Of a stretch of DNA of 64,000 nucleotides, positions 9,972-19,193 are shown one piece after another. Made by a program: the position numbers and the translations under genes. Position 1 is the stretch's first letter. Each line of letters opens with the position of its first letter. A model generated the notes under the pieces. It saw nothing but the letters and a program-made list of their open reading frames with translations, was not told the DNA's origin and ran no database searches. This DNA is from Roseovarius pacificus (lineage in GTDB: Bacteria > Pseudomonadota > Alphaproteobacteria > Rhodobacterales > Rhodobacteraceae), in the NCBI RefSeq assembly GCF_900142665.1, contig NZ_FRBR01000001.1, forward strand, positions 248,001 through 312,000, in the 5' to 3' direction.

Positions 9972-11024
9972 ATGCCGCATCTGATCGTCACGCTTGCCCT
10001 GCTCGCGCTTTCCTCTCTCGCCGGGGGGCTTGCACTGCTGCTCGGCCTGCCGCTGCCCTTCCTGCTGGGGCCACTTGTCGTCAGCGCTGTGATCGCCACG
10101 GTCCTGCCACAACATCTACCGACCGGATACGACTTTCCTGCGTGGTTGAGACTGGCCTTTATTTCGGTCATCGGGCTGATGATCGGCGCTCGGGTCTCGC
10201 CCGAGCTGTTGGCCTCCGTACCGCAACTGGCGCTCAGCTTTTCCGCCATGGTCCTGTTCGTCCCCGTGGCGCATGCCTTCAACTACACCATCTTCCGCCG
10301 CATCGGCGGCTATGATCCTGCGACGGCCTTTTATTCCGCGACGCCGGGCGGGCTGTTCGAATCTCTGGCCATGGGCGAAGAGGCCGGCGCAGATCTGGCG
10401 CGGCTGACGCTGCAACAGTTCATGCGCGTCATCCTGGTCGTGACGATCCTGCCAATAGGCTTGTCACTGTGGCTGGGCCAGCCGGTGGGCAGTGCCAGCG
10501 GTATGTCTCTCGCTCATGATGGCGTCCCGTGGTCGGCCCTTCCGGTAATCGTGCTGGCCGGAATGGCCGGATATGCGGCCGGGCGCTGGTTACGCCTGCC
10601 TGCCGGGCAATTGACCGGACCGATGGCAGTGGCCGCGCTTCTGTCGGTCAGCGGGGCCTATCACCTCGACATTCCCCAATGGCTGGTCAATGTCGCCCAG
10701 ATCGTTGTCGGCACCGCGCTCGGAATGCGCTTCACCGGCCTGTCTCGCCACCTGGTTCTGCGCGGGATGGGCCTGTCGTTTCTGTCGGTCGGCGGCATGC
10801 TGATCCTTGCCGCCTTCTTTGCCGAAGCGTTGTATCTGCTCATGGATGAACCCTTCGACGTCATGCTGATCAGCTTTGCCCCCGGCGGCGTGACCGAAAT
10901 GGCGCTGGTCGCCCTGTCGTTGCAGGCCAATCCGGCGCTGGTCACGCTGCATCATATCTGGCGCATCCTGATTACCGTCCTCAGCCTGAGCCTGTCCTCC
11001 CGCTTGCTGCGCCGCTACCTTTGA
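9972..11024 (+). CDS. AbrB family membrane protein (putative ammonia monooxygenase/transporter-like)
   Basis: About 350 residues with some ten hydrophobic segments, in two similar halves each carrying a Gly/Pro-rich turn (PLPFLLGPLVVSAV early, LPAGQLTGPMAVAALLSVSG late), the internal duplication typical of the AbrB/COG3180 family. Despite the names in databases, this family is neither the AbrB transcription factor nor an oxygenase; a transport role is likely, unproven. ATG 9972 is preferred over a GTG at 9957 because AGAGG precedes it closely. It lies 43 bp after the molybdenum hydroxylase and could be co-transcribed. Confidence 0.85.
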   Translation: MPHLIVTLALLALSSLAGGLALLLGLPLPFLLGPLVVSAVIATVLPQHLPTGYDFPAWLRLAFISVIGLMIGARVSPELLASVPQLALSFSAMVLFVPVAHAFNYTIFRRIGGYDPATAFYSATPGGLFESLAMGEEAGADLARLTLQQFMRVILVVTILPIGLSLWLGQPVGSASGMSLAHDGVPWSALPVIVLAGMAGYAAGRWLRLPAGQLTGPMAVAALLSVSGAYHLDIPQWLVNVAQIVVGTALGMRFTGLSRHLVLRGMGLSFLSVGGMLILAAFFAEALYLLMDEPFDVMLISFAPGGVTEMALVALSLQANPALVTLHHIWRILITVLSLSLSSRLLRRYL

Positions 11025-11083
11025 CACAAGGCCTGCCCTGCGTTATCTGAACACACGTTCATTTAACGGATCGGAGACCCGCC

Positions 11084-11839
11084 ATGCGCATGACAGACAC
11101 CGCCGCGATCATCACCGGAGGCGCCTCGGGACTGGGCGAGGCCACGGCCCGCCATTTCCGCAATCAGGGCGCACAGGTCACGATCCTCGACCGCGACAGC
11201 ACCCGTGGCGAAACCGTTGCCCGCGACATCGGCGCAACCTTCGTGGAAACCGACGTCACCGACGAGGCATCGGTCCAGCACGCCATCGCCACGGCGAAAT
11301 CCCATATGGGCAAGATCACCGCCGCCGTGAACTGCGCCGGAATCGTCGTCGGGGAGAAAACCCTTGGCAAAAACGGCCCGCACGATCTGGCCGCCTTCCG
11401 ACGCACCATCGACATCAACCTGATCGGCAGCTTCAACGTGGCCCGTCTGGCCGCTGCCGAGATTGCACAGAACGCCCCCGGCCCCAACGGCGAGCGCGGC
11501 GTGATCGTGAACACCTCGTCGGTCGCGGCCTTCGACGGGCAGAAAGGGCAAACCGCCTATGCCGCCTCAAAGGGGGGGATCGTCGGCCTGTCCCTGCCGA
11601 TGGCGCGGGATCTGTCGCGCGAGGGTATCCGCGTCATGGCCATCGCGCCGGGCATCTTCATGACCCCGATGATGCAAAGCCTGCCGCAAGAGGTGCAGGA
11701 TCAGCTGGCTCAGGATGTCACCTTTCCCAAGCGCCTCGGCGATCCGGCGGAATACGCCGCACTGGCGCGCTTCATTGTCGAATGCGATTACCTGAATGGC
11801 GAGGTGATCCGCCTGGACGGTGCCCTGCGCATGCAGTGA
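11084..11839 (+). CDS. SDR family dehydrogenase (3-hydroxyacyl-CoA dehydrogenase type II-like)
   Basis: A protein of 251 residues with a classical SDR layout: TGGASGLGEA (NAD-binding TGxxxGxG), NCAGI (the NAG equivalent), NTSSVAAFDGQKGQTAYAASKG with catalytic Ser, Tyr and Lys (YxxxK), and a C-terminal region resembling HSD17B10-type enzymes (FPKRLGDPAEYAALARFIVE, LNGEVIRLDGALRM). These oxidise 3-hydroxyacyl-CoA or similar secondary alcohols with NAD. It stands alone on the plus strand, 59 bp after the AbrB-family gene. Substrate uncertain. Confidence 0.9.
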   Translation: MRMTDTAAIITGGASGLGEATARHFRNQGAQVTILDRDSTRGETVARDIGATFVETDVTDEASVQHAIATAKSHMGKITAAVNCAGIVVGEKTLGKNGPHDLAAFRRTIDINLIGSFNVARLAAAEIAQNAPGPNGERGVIVNTSSVAAFDGQKGQTAYAASKGGIVGLSLPMARDLSREGIRVMAIAPGIFMTPMMQSLPQEVQDQLAQDVTFPKRLGDPAEYAALARFIVECDYLNGEVIRLDGALRMQ

Positions 11840-11845
11840 GACAGC

Positions 11846-11947
11846 TCAGCCCAAGACCGGAAACAGCGCCTCGCGCACATAGGTTTCGGGCTTCAGCGCG
11901 ACATCATACAGGCGCAGCCCCGAATCTGTGCACAGCCGGATCAGGTC
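11846..11947 (-). pseudogene. Possible 3'-end remnant of a lost gene
   Basis: On the minus strand the frame reads DLIRLCTDSGLRLYDVALKP and on to a TGA at 11848-11846: 33 codons with normal codon use and a protein-like C-terminus. Upstream it overlaps the last codons of the channel gene in another frame and soon meets a stop, and there is no start codon. It may be the tail of a gene removed by deletion. I do not recognise the family. Chance coding-like sequence is possible. Confidence 0.3.
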
Positions 11948-12723
11948 GCGCCTTCGGTTTCGATTTTCAGATCATGCCCGCAATGCTTGCAATAGATCGC
12001 GTCCTGATCGTGTTTGATCAATCCGCATTCGGGGCACTTGTGCTTGACCTTGGCAGGTGAAAAAATCGCCCGCACCAGTTGCAGGAACAAGCCCACGCCC
12101 ACCACCATGATTCCCACCGACAGCAATCGGCCCAACGGCGTCGTCATCGTGATGTCGCCAAACCCCGTGGTCGTCAGCGTTGCAACGGTAAAATACAGCG
12201 CGTCGATATAGTTGGTCAGCCCCGGCTCCTGCCCGCCGCGCAGCACGTCAACCAATGCCGTCATGGCAAAAATGAAGACGAGCAGATTGACCGCCGCAAG
12301 GATGGCATCCTCATGCCGGCGAAAGAACAGCGCATCGCGCCGCAGGTCGCGCATCAGATGATAGGAATGAATCAGCCGCAGCGACCGCAAGACCCTGAGC
12401 ACCGCCAACCCCTGCCCGATAAACGGCGCCGCCAGCAGCGATGCGAGGACCACGATATCCACCCACACATAGACCCGGCGCATCAGCCACTTGCGGTTGG
12501 AGGCGATCCAGAAACGCAAGACCAGATCCAGCAGGATCAGGAACGCGATCAGGGCATCCATGATCATGATCGCCGGCGTCAGCTTCATCGTGGCCGTCGC
12601 CAGGAAAAAGACGATGGTAAGCGCATCGAAGATCAGCAGCCCATAACGAAATCGCGTCGCCCGTTTGCTGCGCCCTTCGTAGAGCAACCTGATCCTGTCT
12701 TTCAGCCGTCTGTCTTCAGCCAT
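11941..12723 (-). CDS. Voltage-sensor-type potassium/ion channel with C-terminal zinc ribbon
   Basis: A protein of 260 residues. Six hydrophobic segments are visible; the fourth carries Arg at 110, 113 and 116, spaced as in a voltage-sensor S4 helix. The pore loop has TTTGFGD (184-190), a variant of the potassium filter TVGYGD with Phe instead of Tyr. After S6 comes a short zinc ribbon with paired cysteines C230/C233 and C245/C248. No cyclic-nucleotide-binding or RCK domain is present. It lies 53 bp downstream of the Uup gene on the same strand. Ion selectivity (K or mixed) is inferred. Confidence 0.9.
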   Translation of the reverse strand: MAEDRRLKDRIRLLYEGRSKRATRFRYGLLIFDALTIVFFLATATMKLTPAIMIMDALIAFLILLDLVLRFWIASNRKWLMRRVYVWVDIVVLASLLAAPFIGQGLAVLRVLRSLRLIHSYHLMRDLRRDALFFRRHEDAILAAVNLLVFIFAMTALVDVLRGGQEPGLTNYIDALYFTVATLTTTGFGDITMTTPLGRLLSVGIMVVGVGLFLQLVRAIFSPAKVKHKCPECGLIKHDQDAIYCKHCGHDLKIETEGAT

Positions 12724-12776
12724 GTCCGCACCGATGGTTTACCGACACGATACCGACGTCGCACCGACATGCAAAT

Positions 12777-14612
12777 TCAGCCATCGGTCTCGGCCTTTTC
12801 CGCCAGCATCAGCCATTCGTCTTCGGCCTGCTGCAAGGCCGCCTGACGGGTGCTCAGCGCCTCGCTCGCCTTTCGAAACTTGACCGGCTCGCGGGTGAAC
12901 AAGTCCGGATCGGCCATCAGCTCTTCGAGCTTGGAAATCTCCGCTTCCAGCTTCCCGATTTCCTCCGGCAGGGCCTCCAACCGGTGTTTTTCGGTAAAGG
13001 ACAAGCCGGGCCTGACAGGCTTGCGCGGCTTTGCATCGGCCTCTTTAGCATCTGATTTAACTTGTTTTTTTCCGGGTCCGGGCAACGACGCCCGCTCGGG
13101 GACATCCCCGCGCTGCGCCCGATAATCGCTCCAGCCCCCGGCATAGACAGTCGCCCGCCCGTCGCCTTCCATCGCGATCGTCGTGGTCGCCACTCGATCC
13201 AGGAAATCGCGGTCGTGACTGACCAGCAGAACCGTACCGTCAAAATCGTCCAGCAACTCCTGCAACAGGTCCAGTGTCTCGATATCCAGATCGTTGGTCG
13301 GTTCGTCCAGCACCAGCAGATTGCTTTCCCGCGCCATCAGCTTGGCCAGCAGCAACCGTGCTTTTTCCCCGCCTGACAAGGACTTGACGGGCGCTCTGGC
13401 CTGCCGCTCATCAAACAGGAAATCCTTGAGATATCCCACCACATGACGTGGCTGTCCACGCACCATGACCTGATCCGCCTGCCCCGAAACGCGCATATCC
13501 TTATCCCCGGTCAGGCTGTCCCACAGGGTCATTTCCGGGTCCAGTTTCGCACGGGACTGATCGAACACCGCCGGAATCAGATTGGTCCCGTGCTGGACAG
13601 TTCCCTGATCCGGTTCCACCTCTTTCATCAGAAGTTTCAGAAGCGTCGTCTTGCCGACACCGTTGGGGCCGACAAAGGCCACCCGTTCACCGCGCTGAAT
13701 GCGAATCGAAAAATCGCGCAGGATGAGATTATCGCCGTAAGCCTTTGAAATTCCTTTGGCCTCGATCACCTTCTTACCCGATTTCGGCCCGGCGTCCAAC
13801 GCCATCGCCGCCGTCCCCTGACGCCGGATCTGGGCCGCGCGTTCGGCACGCATATCCTGCAGGGCACGCACCCGGCCCTGATTGCGCTTGCGGCGCGCGC
13901 TGATCCCTTCGACGGCCCACCGGGCCTCGGCCTTGATCTTGCGGTTCAGCTTGTGGCGGGCCTGGTCTTCTTCGTCCCAAACCTTGTCACGCCACGCCTC
14001 GAAATCGCCAAAACCCTTCTCCTGTCGGCGCACAATTCCCCTGTCTATCCAGAGGGTTGCACGTGTAAGTTCACGCAGGAACGCGCGGTCATGACTGATC
14101 AGGACAAACCCCGCACGGGTCTGTTTCAGCTCCGCTTCCAGCCACGCGATAGCCTCGATATCCAGATGGTTCGTCGGTTCGTCCAGCAACATCAGATCGG
14201 GTGCTTCGGCCATCAGCTTGGCCAGTGCCGCACGGCGCCGCTCGCCCCCCGAGGCCGTCGCGACCGGCATCGCCGGATCGAACTTCAACCCCTCGGCGGC
14301 CATCTCGACCCGGTACATCTCGCCCGGCTCAAGGGCACTGGAGGCAAATTCCCCGAGCGTGGAAAACCCTGACATATCAGGATGTTGCTCCATGTATCCC
14401 ACGCTGGTTCCGGGCGGGATGACCCGATCGCCGCTATCGGCCTCGACCAGCCCGGCCATGACCTTCATCAAGGTCGATTTGCCCGACCCGTTGCGCCCGA
14501 CAAGCGCCACCCGGTCCCCCGGCTGAACCACCAGAGAAACCTTGTCGAAGATCGGATCGCCGCCGAAGGTCAGCGAAATATCGGAGAGTTGCAAAAGCGG
14601 AATACGTGCCAT
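12777..14612 (-). CDS. uup: ABC-F family ATPase Uup
   Basis: Soluble tandem ABC protein of 611 residues without membrane segments. First domain: GRNGSGKST (Walker A), ASGGERRRAALAK (signature), LMLLDEPTNHLDI (Walker B). Second domain: GPNGVGKTT, LSGGEKARLLLAK, LLVLDEPTNDLDI. The C-terminal about 100 residues after a Lys/Pro-rich linker (PGKKQVKSDAKEADAKPRKP) form a predicted coiled coil, the DNA/ribosome-binding tail characteristic of Uup. ABC-F proteins act on ribosomes; Uup also affects transposon excision and branched DNA. There is a 53-nt gap to the channel gene. Confidence 0.9.
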   Translation of the reverse strand: MARIPLLQLSDISLTFGGDPIFDKVSLVVQPGDRVALVGRNGSGKSTLMKVMAGLVEADSGDRVIPPGTSVGYMEQHPDMSGFSTLGEFASSALEPGEMYRVEMAAEGLKFDPAMPVATASGGERRRAALAKLMAEAPDLMLLDEPTNHLDIEAIAWLEAELKQTRAGFVLISHDRAFLRELTRATLWIDRGIVRRQEKGFGDFEAWRDKVWDEEDQARHKLNRKIKAEARWAVEGISARRKRNQGRVRALQDMRAERAAQIRRQGTAAMALDAGPKSGKKVIEAKGISKAYGDNLILRDFSIRIQRGERVAFVGPNGVGKTTLLKLLMKEVEPDQGTVQHGTNLIPAVFDQSRAKLDPEMTLWDSLTGDKDMRVSGQADQVMVRGQPRHVVGYLKDFLFDERQARAPVKSLSGGEKARLLLAKLMARESNLLVLDEPTNDLDIETLDLLQELLDDFDGTVLLVSHDRDFLDRVATTTIAMEGDGRATVYAGGWSDYRAQRGDVPERASLPGPGKKQVKSDAKEADAKPRKPVRPGLSFTEKHRLEALPEEIGKLEAEISKLEELMADPDLFTREPVKFRKASEALSTRQAALQQAEDEWLMLAEKAETDG

Positions 14613-14711
14613 GACAGCGGGCTATCCCGCGTCCCGGCAGGCGTCAAGCGGCCTGAAACGCGGCACCGGTAAAACGTCGGTATCGTGTCGGTATTTCGTC
14701 GGTGCGCCAGC

Positions 14712-15461
14712 CTATTGCGCAACGGCGCGCAACAGGCGCTTTCGCGCCGGGGGAATGGCGGCGATTTCCAGCCCCGTGAACACATGCAGCGTGTTCAACT
14801 GCCGGTCGACCACCGCATGATCGCTGACCCACCCGCCCATCAACAGATAGGTGCGCAGCAGCGGCGGCATCCCCAGCATCGCCCGTCTGGCATCCGGCGA
14901 GCGCAGCCGCAACCGTTGGGCAAAACGAAAGACCGAAGGCGCCTTAACCCGCGGCAACCAGCGACGCGGCGCGATGTGGCGCTCGGCCAGCATGGCGAAG
15001 GCGTCCAGATAGCGCTCGGCATCGGTCCCTTTGAAGGACGAACAGCCAAACAGCATCTCGACCCCGTTTTCATCCACGTAGCGCGTCATGGCCCCCCAGG
15101 CCACGCGGATCACATCCGGGTCATGCAGGTCGGGGTGGATGCAAAACCGCCCCATTTCCACCATCGGCCCCTCGAACGCCCTGAGCGCCGAAAGCTCGTA
15201 AAACTGCGCCGAATAGCTGCGCCCGATATCGGCTCCGCCGCTCAGCGGCAGAAGGCGGAAACAGCACACAAGGCGTTCGCCCGCGACCTCTTCCACCAGA
15301 ACATGCGTGCAGATGTCGTCGAAACCGTCCCGATCCAGGATGCTGTCGTCATGTCCGGCCCCGTCCAGAAACGCCAGCGCCCGAAGACGCTGCGCCGCGA
15401 TCACATCCTTGCCGTCTTGCGCGATGCGCGCCCGATAGCGCCCCTTGCACAATGCCGCCAT
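14712..15461 (-). CDS. olsB: GNAT-type ornithine-acyl-ACP N-acyltransferase (OlsB-like)
   Basis: About 249 residues of the OlsB/hemolysin-like GNAT group, which transfers a 3-hydroxyacyl chain from ACP to ornithine, the first step of ornithine-lipid synthesis. Matching stretches are GRYRARIA at the N-terminus, SYSAQFYELSAL and MVEMGRFCIHPD in the core, and the long C-terminal extension typical of OlsB. The ATG at 15461 is chosen because GAGG lies 8 nt upstream and because the family starts near GRYRAR; a TTG at 15518 would add 19 residues. The second-step enzyme OlsA is not in the window, as is common when the genes are unlinked. Confidence 0.83.
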   Translation of the reverse strand: MAALCKGRYRARIAQDGKDVIAAQRLRALAFLDGAGHDDSILDRDGFDDICTHVLVEEVAGERLVCCFRLLPLSGGADIGRSYSAQFYELSALRAFEGPMVEMGRFCIHPDLHDPDVIRVAWGAMTRYVDENGVEMLFGCSSFKGTDAERYLDAFAMLAERHIAPRRWLPRVKAPSVFRFAQRLRLRSPDARRAMLGMPPLLRTYLLMGGWVSDHAVVDRQLNTLHVFTGLEIAAIPPARKRLLRAVAQ

Positions 15462-15542
15462 GTCATCCACCTCAGTCGACCGTTCGAAAACGGTAAGCGT
15501 GGGCACAATGGCACGCAAGATATGACAAAGGCTTGACGCGGA

Positions 15543-15998
15543 TCAGTTGAACATCTGCGATGGATCGATATTGCCGATATTACTGAGAATCTGACGAAGG
15601 AAGCCATTATCGATGACCGACGAGTCGGTCACACGGCGCGACAACGGCACGATATGCCCGTCCTCGAGACCGAATCGTTCGATATTGGCGATGGTGTCGT
15701 CTTCGGCGAAACTGATGGCCAGCACCTGCCGTTCGACGACCTCGGGGCGGTACATGCCGAATTCGCGAACGCGGCTGCGCACATAGTAGTAATCGCCCTG
15801 ATCCAGCATTCCGGCCGTAGAAGGCGCCCCGATCATATCGTCAACCGTGGCACGGGTATCCACGCCGACAACCAGTTGCTGAAGGTCTTCCTCAAGAGGC
15901 ACGTAGCCATGATTCCTGTAGGTGGCGGAACAGGCAGTGAGGGCGATCAGGCCAAGCACGACCATGGCGCCGCGCGTCCGCTTTATGATACCAAACAT
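15543..15998 (-). CDS. bamE: BamE/SmpA-OmlA family outer membrane lipoprotein
   Basis: A protein of 151 residues with a lipoprotein signal (VVLGLIALTAC, lipobox LTAC) and the short BamE-type alpha-beta domain: LVVGVDTRATVDDMIGAPSTAG matches the conserved G-x-T-x-x-x-V-x-x-x-x-G-x-P pattern, followed by YYYV. BamE supports beta-barrel assembly by BamABD. The ATG at 15998 sits behind AAGAGGG; an in-frame GTG at 16004 is less well placed. The gene is divergent from the yceD-like gene, with an 86-bp shared upstream region. Confidence 0.87.
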   Translation of the reverse strand: MFGIIKRTRGAMVVLGLIALTACSATYRNHGYVPLEEDLQQLVVGVDTRATVDDMIGAPSTAGMLDQGDYYYVRSRVREFGMYRPEVVERQVLAISFAEDDTIANIERFGLEDGHIVPLSRRVTDSSVIDNGFLRQILSNIGNIDPSQMFN

Positions 15999-16084
15999 GT
16001 CCACCCTCTTGATATTGGCCCGATATGCCTTTTATCCCGCTTACAACAAGGTGGGGCACAGGTTCAAGAAAGGAAGACAGCGCT

Positions 16085-16639
16085 TTGACCCAGGACAGCA
16101 CTTCGGCCAGGACGGTCTACCGCATCGCAGAGCTGTCCGCGGGGCGGCCGGTTCGCTTTGCCCTGCGTCCCGGCAAACCCGAGATGGAACGCATCGCGGA
16201 ACAGCTGGGCCTTTCGGGGCTGCGCAAGGTTTCGTTCACCGGCACACTGGCCTCCCAGGGCAAACACGACTGGCGGCTCGATGCCACGCTCGGCGCGACG
16301 GTGATCCAACCCTGTGTCGTCTCGCTGGAGCCGGTCACCACGCGCCTGGATACGCCGGTGGAACGCGTGTTCGTCGCCGATATGCCCGGCACGCCGGACG
16401 GCGAGGAAATCGAAATGCCCGAAGACGACTCGGCAGAACCGCTCCCCGAGGCCATTGACCTGACCGCCGTGATGATCGAAGCGCTGACACTGGCCCTCCC
16501 CGACTATCCCCGCCGCGACGAGGCCGCTCTGGAACGAACCGAGTTTACCCCGCCCGGAGCCGACCCGATCCGCGAGGAAGAGACCAAACCCTTTGCCGCC
16601 CTCGCGTCGCTCCGGGACAAATTGGACGGCAAGGGCTGA
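16085..16639 (+). CDS. YceD/DUF177 family protein
   Basis: A protein of 184 residues of the DUF177 family that lies beside rpmF in most bacteria. Its core (LGATVIQPCVVSLEPVTT) holds the conserved C-x-V-x-L-E-P strand; an acidic stretch follows. Mutants in other organisms show changed 23S rRNA maturation, so a role in ribosome assembly is plausible. The chosen start is TTG at 16085 with AGGAAG 8 nt upstream; an ATG at 16025 in frame has no ribosome-binding site. First gene of the rpmF-plsX-fabH block. Confidence 0.85.
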   Translation: MTQDSTSARTVYRIAELSAGRPVRFALRPGKPEMERIAEQLGLSGLRKVSFTGTLASQGKHDWRLDATLGATVIQPCVVSLEPVTTRLDTPVERVFVADMPGTPDGEEIEMPEDDSAEPLPEAIDLTAVMIEALTLALPDYPRRDEAALERTEFTPPGADPIREEETKPFAALASLRDKLDGKG

Positions 16640-16655
16640 GTTGCGAAAAAACCGC

Positions 16656-16683
16656 TTGCCCTGACCCGAATTCGCTGTATTTT
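16656..16683 (+). promoter_or_regulatory. Candidate promoter for rpmF
   Basis: TTGCCC (16656-16661), 16-nt spacer, TATTTT (16678-16683), placed 108 bp before rpmF and just after the yceD stop. It would allow separate high-level transcription of the ribosomal protein gene. Pattern match only. Confidence 0.4.
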
Positions 16684-16791
16684 CGCGCTCTCACCGGAAT
16701 TTGGGGTTGAACCGGCGGCTCTGTACGGATTAAGAGCCGCGGACACTCGTGAAACCGGGCCGCATGGCCCACAGGAAATTGAGGTTGCGAC

Positions 16792-16998
16792 ATGGCTGTC
16801 CAACAGAACAAAGTCTCGAAATCGCGCCGCAACAACCGCCGCGCCCATGACGCGCTGGTTGCGGCCAACCCGAATGAATGCCCCAACTGTGGCGAACTGA
16901 AGCGTCCGCATCATGTTTGCTCGGCCTGCGGTCATTACGCCGACCGCGAAGTCGTCGCCATGGTTGACGAAGTCGATCTGGATGAAGACGCGGCCTGA
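16792..16998 (+). CDS. rpmF: 50S ribosomal protein L32
   Basis: A protein of 68 residues that begins [19 protein letters not shown], the universal L32 N-terminus after loss of Met. It carries the zinc-ribbon cysteines [18 protein letters not shown], so it is the C+ (zinc-binding) form. The acidic C-terminus (EVDLDEDAA) is common in alphaproteobacteria. The gene order yceD-rpmF-plsX-fabH is classical and links ribosome and fatty-acid synthesis genes. Confidence 0.98.
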   Translation: MAVQQNKVSKSRRNNRRAHDALVAANPNECPNCGELKRPHHVCSACGHYADREVVAMVDEVDLDEDAA

Positions 16999-17021
16999 AT
17001 ATCTGAAGGGCGGGCGTCCGC

Positions 17022-18128
17022 ATGACCGCAGGAATGGAAAATTCTAACGCGGGTGCCGGACGCACCATCATTTCTATAGACGCCATGGGTGGCGACAAGG
17101 GGCCGGCAACTGTTGTTGCCGGCATCGCGCATTCGGCCAGGAAGAATCCGGATATCGCCTTCATCCTGCACGGCCCCCGTGAAACGCTGGAACCATTGGT
17201 TGCCAAGCGCAGGCACCTGGCCGGACGCTGTGAAATCCGGCATGCGACCGATATCGTCAAGATGGAGGACAAGCCCAGCCATGTCCTGCGCAACGGGCGC
17301 GAGACCTCGATGTGGTCGGCGCTGGAATCGGTGCGCAACGGCGAGGCGACGGTTTGCGTGTCCTGCGGCAATACCGGGGCGCTGATGCTGTTGTCGGTGG
17401 TGCGGCTGCGCAAGCTGACAGGCATCTATCGCCCCGCCATCGCCGTGCTTTGGCCGTCGAACAACCCGCAGAGATTCAACATCATGCTGGATGGCGGCGG
17501 CGATATTCGCGCCGACGCCAAGGATCTGATGCAATACGCCCTGATGGGCACGTCCTATGCGCGCAACGGTTTCGGGCTGTCGCGCCCGCGTGTCGGGCTG
17601 CTGAACGTCGGCACCGAAGAGCACAAGGGACGCGCCGAACTGAAAGAAGCCCATGATCTGATCGCCGCCAACGCGGCGCATTCGGATTTCGAATTCGTCG
17701 GCTTCGTCGAGGGGCGCGACCTGCCCGGCACCGTCTGCGACGTGATCGTGACCGACGGGTTCACCGGCAACGTGGCGCTGAAGACGGGCGAAGGGATCGC
17801 CGGGCTGATCTCGGAATTGCTGCGCGAGGCGTTCCGCTACTCCCCCCTGTCGCGGCTGGCGTCGGTTCTGGCTTACACATCGCTCCGGCGGCTGCAAAAA
17901 CGAATCGACCCGCGCCGCGCCAACGGCGGCGTTTTCCTCGGGCTGAACGGTACGGTCGTCAAATCGCACGGGGCAGCGGACTCCACCGGTGTTTCCGCCG
18001 CCGTGAAACTGGCCTTCGAACTGGCACAATCGGGCTTTACCCAAAAGCTGGCCGCGCGGGTTGCATCCGCCACGATGCTTGACCAAGATGGCGCAACTGA
18101 CAACTCAGACAATGGTGACACTGCATGA
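17022..18128 (+). CDS. plsX: Phosphate acyltransferase PlsX
   Basis: Makes acyl-phosphate from acyl-ACP, which PlsY then uses to acylate glycerol-3-phosphate. It has 368 residues with typical family blocks ISIDAMGGDKGP at the N-terminus, SCGNTGALM, RPAIAV, NVGTEEHKG and DVIVTDGFTGNVALKT. The start at 17022 is followed by a second in-frame ATG at 17034; the family usually begins close to the SIDAMGGD strand, so either is possible. The stop overlaps the fabH start (ATGA), indicating coupling. Confidence 0.97.
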   Translation: MTAGMENSNAGAGRTIISIDAMGGDKGPATVVAGIAHSARKNPDIAFILHGPRETLEPLVAKRRHLAGRCEIRHATDIVKMEDKPSHVLRNGRETSMWSALESVRNGEATVCVSCGNTGALMLLSVVRLRKLTGIYRPAIAVLWPSNNPQRFNIMLDGGGDIRADAKDLMQYALMGTSYARNGFGLSRPRVGLLNVGTEEHKGRAELKEAHDLIAANAAHSDFEFVGFVEGRDLPGTVCDVIVTDGFTGNVALKTGEGIAGLISELLREAFRYSPLSRLASVLAYTSLRRLQKRIDPRRANGGVFLGLNGTVVKSHGAADSTGVSAAVKLAFELAQSGFTQKLAARVASATMLDQDGATDNSDNGDTA

Positions 18129-19099
18129 CTCTGCGCGCCGTCGTGGAAGGGGTTGGGCATTACCTGCCTGACCGGATCGTTCCGAATTCGGAATTCGAGA
18201 AAAGCCTCGATACTTCGGACGAATGGATTCGCACGCGCTCGGGGATCGAGCGGCGGCATTTCGCGGCTGAGGATCAGACGACGTCCGATCTGGCCGTGCG
18301 CGCCGCGCGCGCGGCGCTGGAAAACGCGGGGCTGAGCGTCGAGGATATCGACGGGATCATCGTGGCCACCTCGACACCCGATCTGACTTTTCCCTCGGTC
18401 GCCACCATGGTGCAACGCGATCTGGGCATGACACGTGGGTTCGGCTTTGACGTGCAGGCGGTCTGTGCCGGGTTCGTCTATGCACTGACCAACGCCCATG
18501 CGCTGATCGTGGCCGGTCAGGCCAGGCGCCTTCTGGTCATCGGCGCGGAAACCTTCAGCCGGATCATGGACTGGACCGACCGGTCGACCTGCGTTCTGTT
18601 CGGCGACGGCGCAGGCGCCTTGATTCTCGGCGCGCAGGAAGGAAACGGAAGCACCGAAGATCGTGGCGTGCTGTCGGCCGACCTGAACTCGGACGGGCGC
18701 TATCGCGAGATGCTCTATGTCGATGGCGGGGTCTCCTCGACCGGGACGGCGGGCAAGCTGCGCATGCAGGGCAATCCCCTATTCCGCCAGGCTGTCGAAA
18801 AACTGACCTCCACCGCCGATGCGGCTTTGGACAAGATCGGCCTGCAAGGCAGCGATGTCGACTGGATCGTGCCGCATCAGGCCAATATCCGCATCATTCA
18901 GGGCACCGCCAGGAAAATGGGCCTGTCGATGGACAAGGTCATCGTCACCGTGCAGGACCACGGCAACACCTCTGCCGCGTCGATTCCGCTCGCCCTGTCG
19001 GTCGGTGTCGAACAGGGCCGCATCCGGCAAGGCGACCTCGTCCTGTCCGAGGCCATTGGCGGCGGGCTGGCCTGGGGGGCGGTCGTCCTGCGCTGGTAG
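18125..19099 (+). CDS. fabH: 3-oxoacyl-ACP synthase III FabH
   Basis: Starts fatty-acid synthesis by condensing acetyl-CoA with malonyl-ACP. It has 324 residues; the catalytic triad is visible: Cys114 in [10 protein letters not shown], His in [10 protein letters not shown], Asn in [13 protein letters not shown]. The C-terminal [15 protein letters not shown] is the normal FabH ending. It starts within the plsX stop (ATGA). Confidence 0.97.
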   Translation: MTLRAVVEGVGHYLPDRIVPNSEFEKSLDTSDEWIRTRSGIERRHFAAEDQTTSDLAVRAARAALENAGLSVEDIDGIIVATSTPDLTFPSVATMVQRDLGMTRGFGFDVQAVCAGFVYALTNAHALIVAGQARRLLVIGAETFSRIMDWTDRSTCVLFGDGAGALILGAQEGNGSTEDRGVLSADLNSDGRYREMLYVDGGVSSTGTAGKLRMQGNPLFRQAVEKLTSTADAALDKIGLQGSDVDWIVPHQANIRIIQGTARKMGLSMDKVIVTVQDHGNTSAASIPLALSVGVEQGRIRQGDLVLSEAIGGGLAWGAVVLRW

Positions 19100-19140
19100 G
19101 TCCGTTTTTCGCTTAAAGAGATACCGCCAAGTCGTTGACA

Positions 19141-19170
19141 TTGACTCGGAAAATCCTTCCGCCCTAAAGT
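19141..19170 (+). promoter_or_regulatory. Candidate promoter for ihfA
   Basis: TTGACT (19141-19146), 18-nt spacer, TAAAGT (19165-19170), ending 23 nt before the ihfA start, so the 5' leader would be short. This lets ihfA be expressed apart from fabH. Pattern match only. Confidence 0.5.
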
Positions 19171-19193
19171 CTGCCAAGCAAAGAGGGAAAGAA

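Noticed and set aside
7625..10282. Long minus-strand frame across the molybdenum hydroxylase
   Set aside because: Shadow of the IorB-like gene, which has clear cofactor motifs; the antisense composition is Gly/His/Val-rich without motifs.
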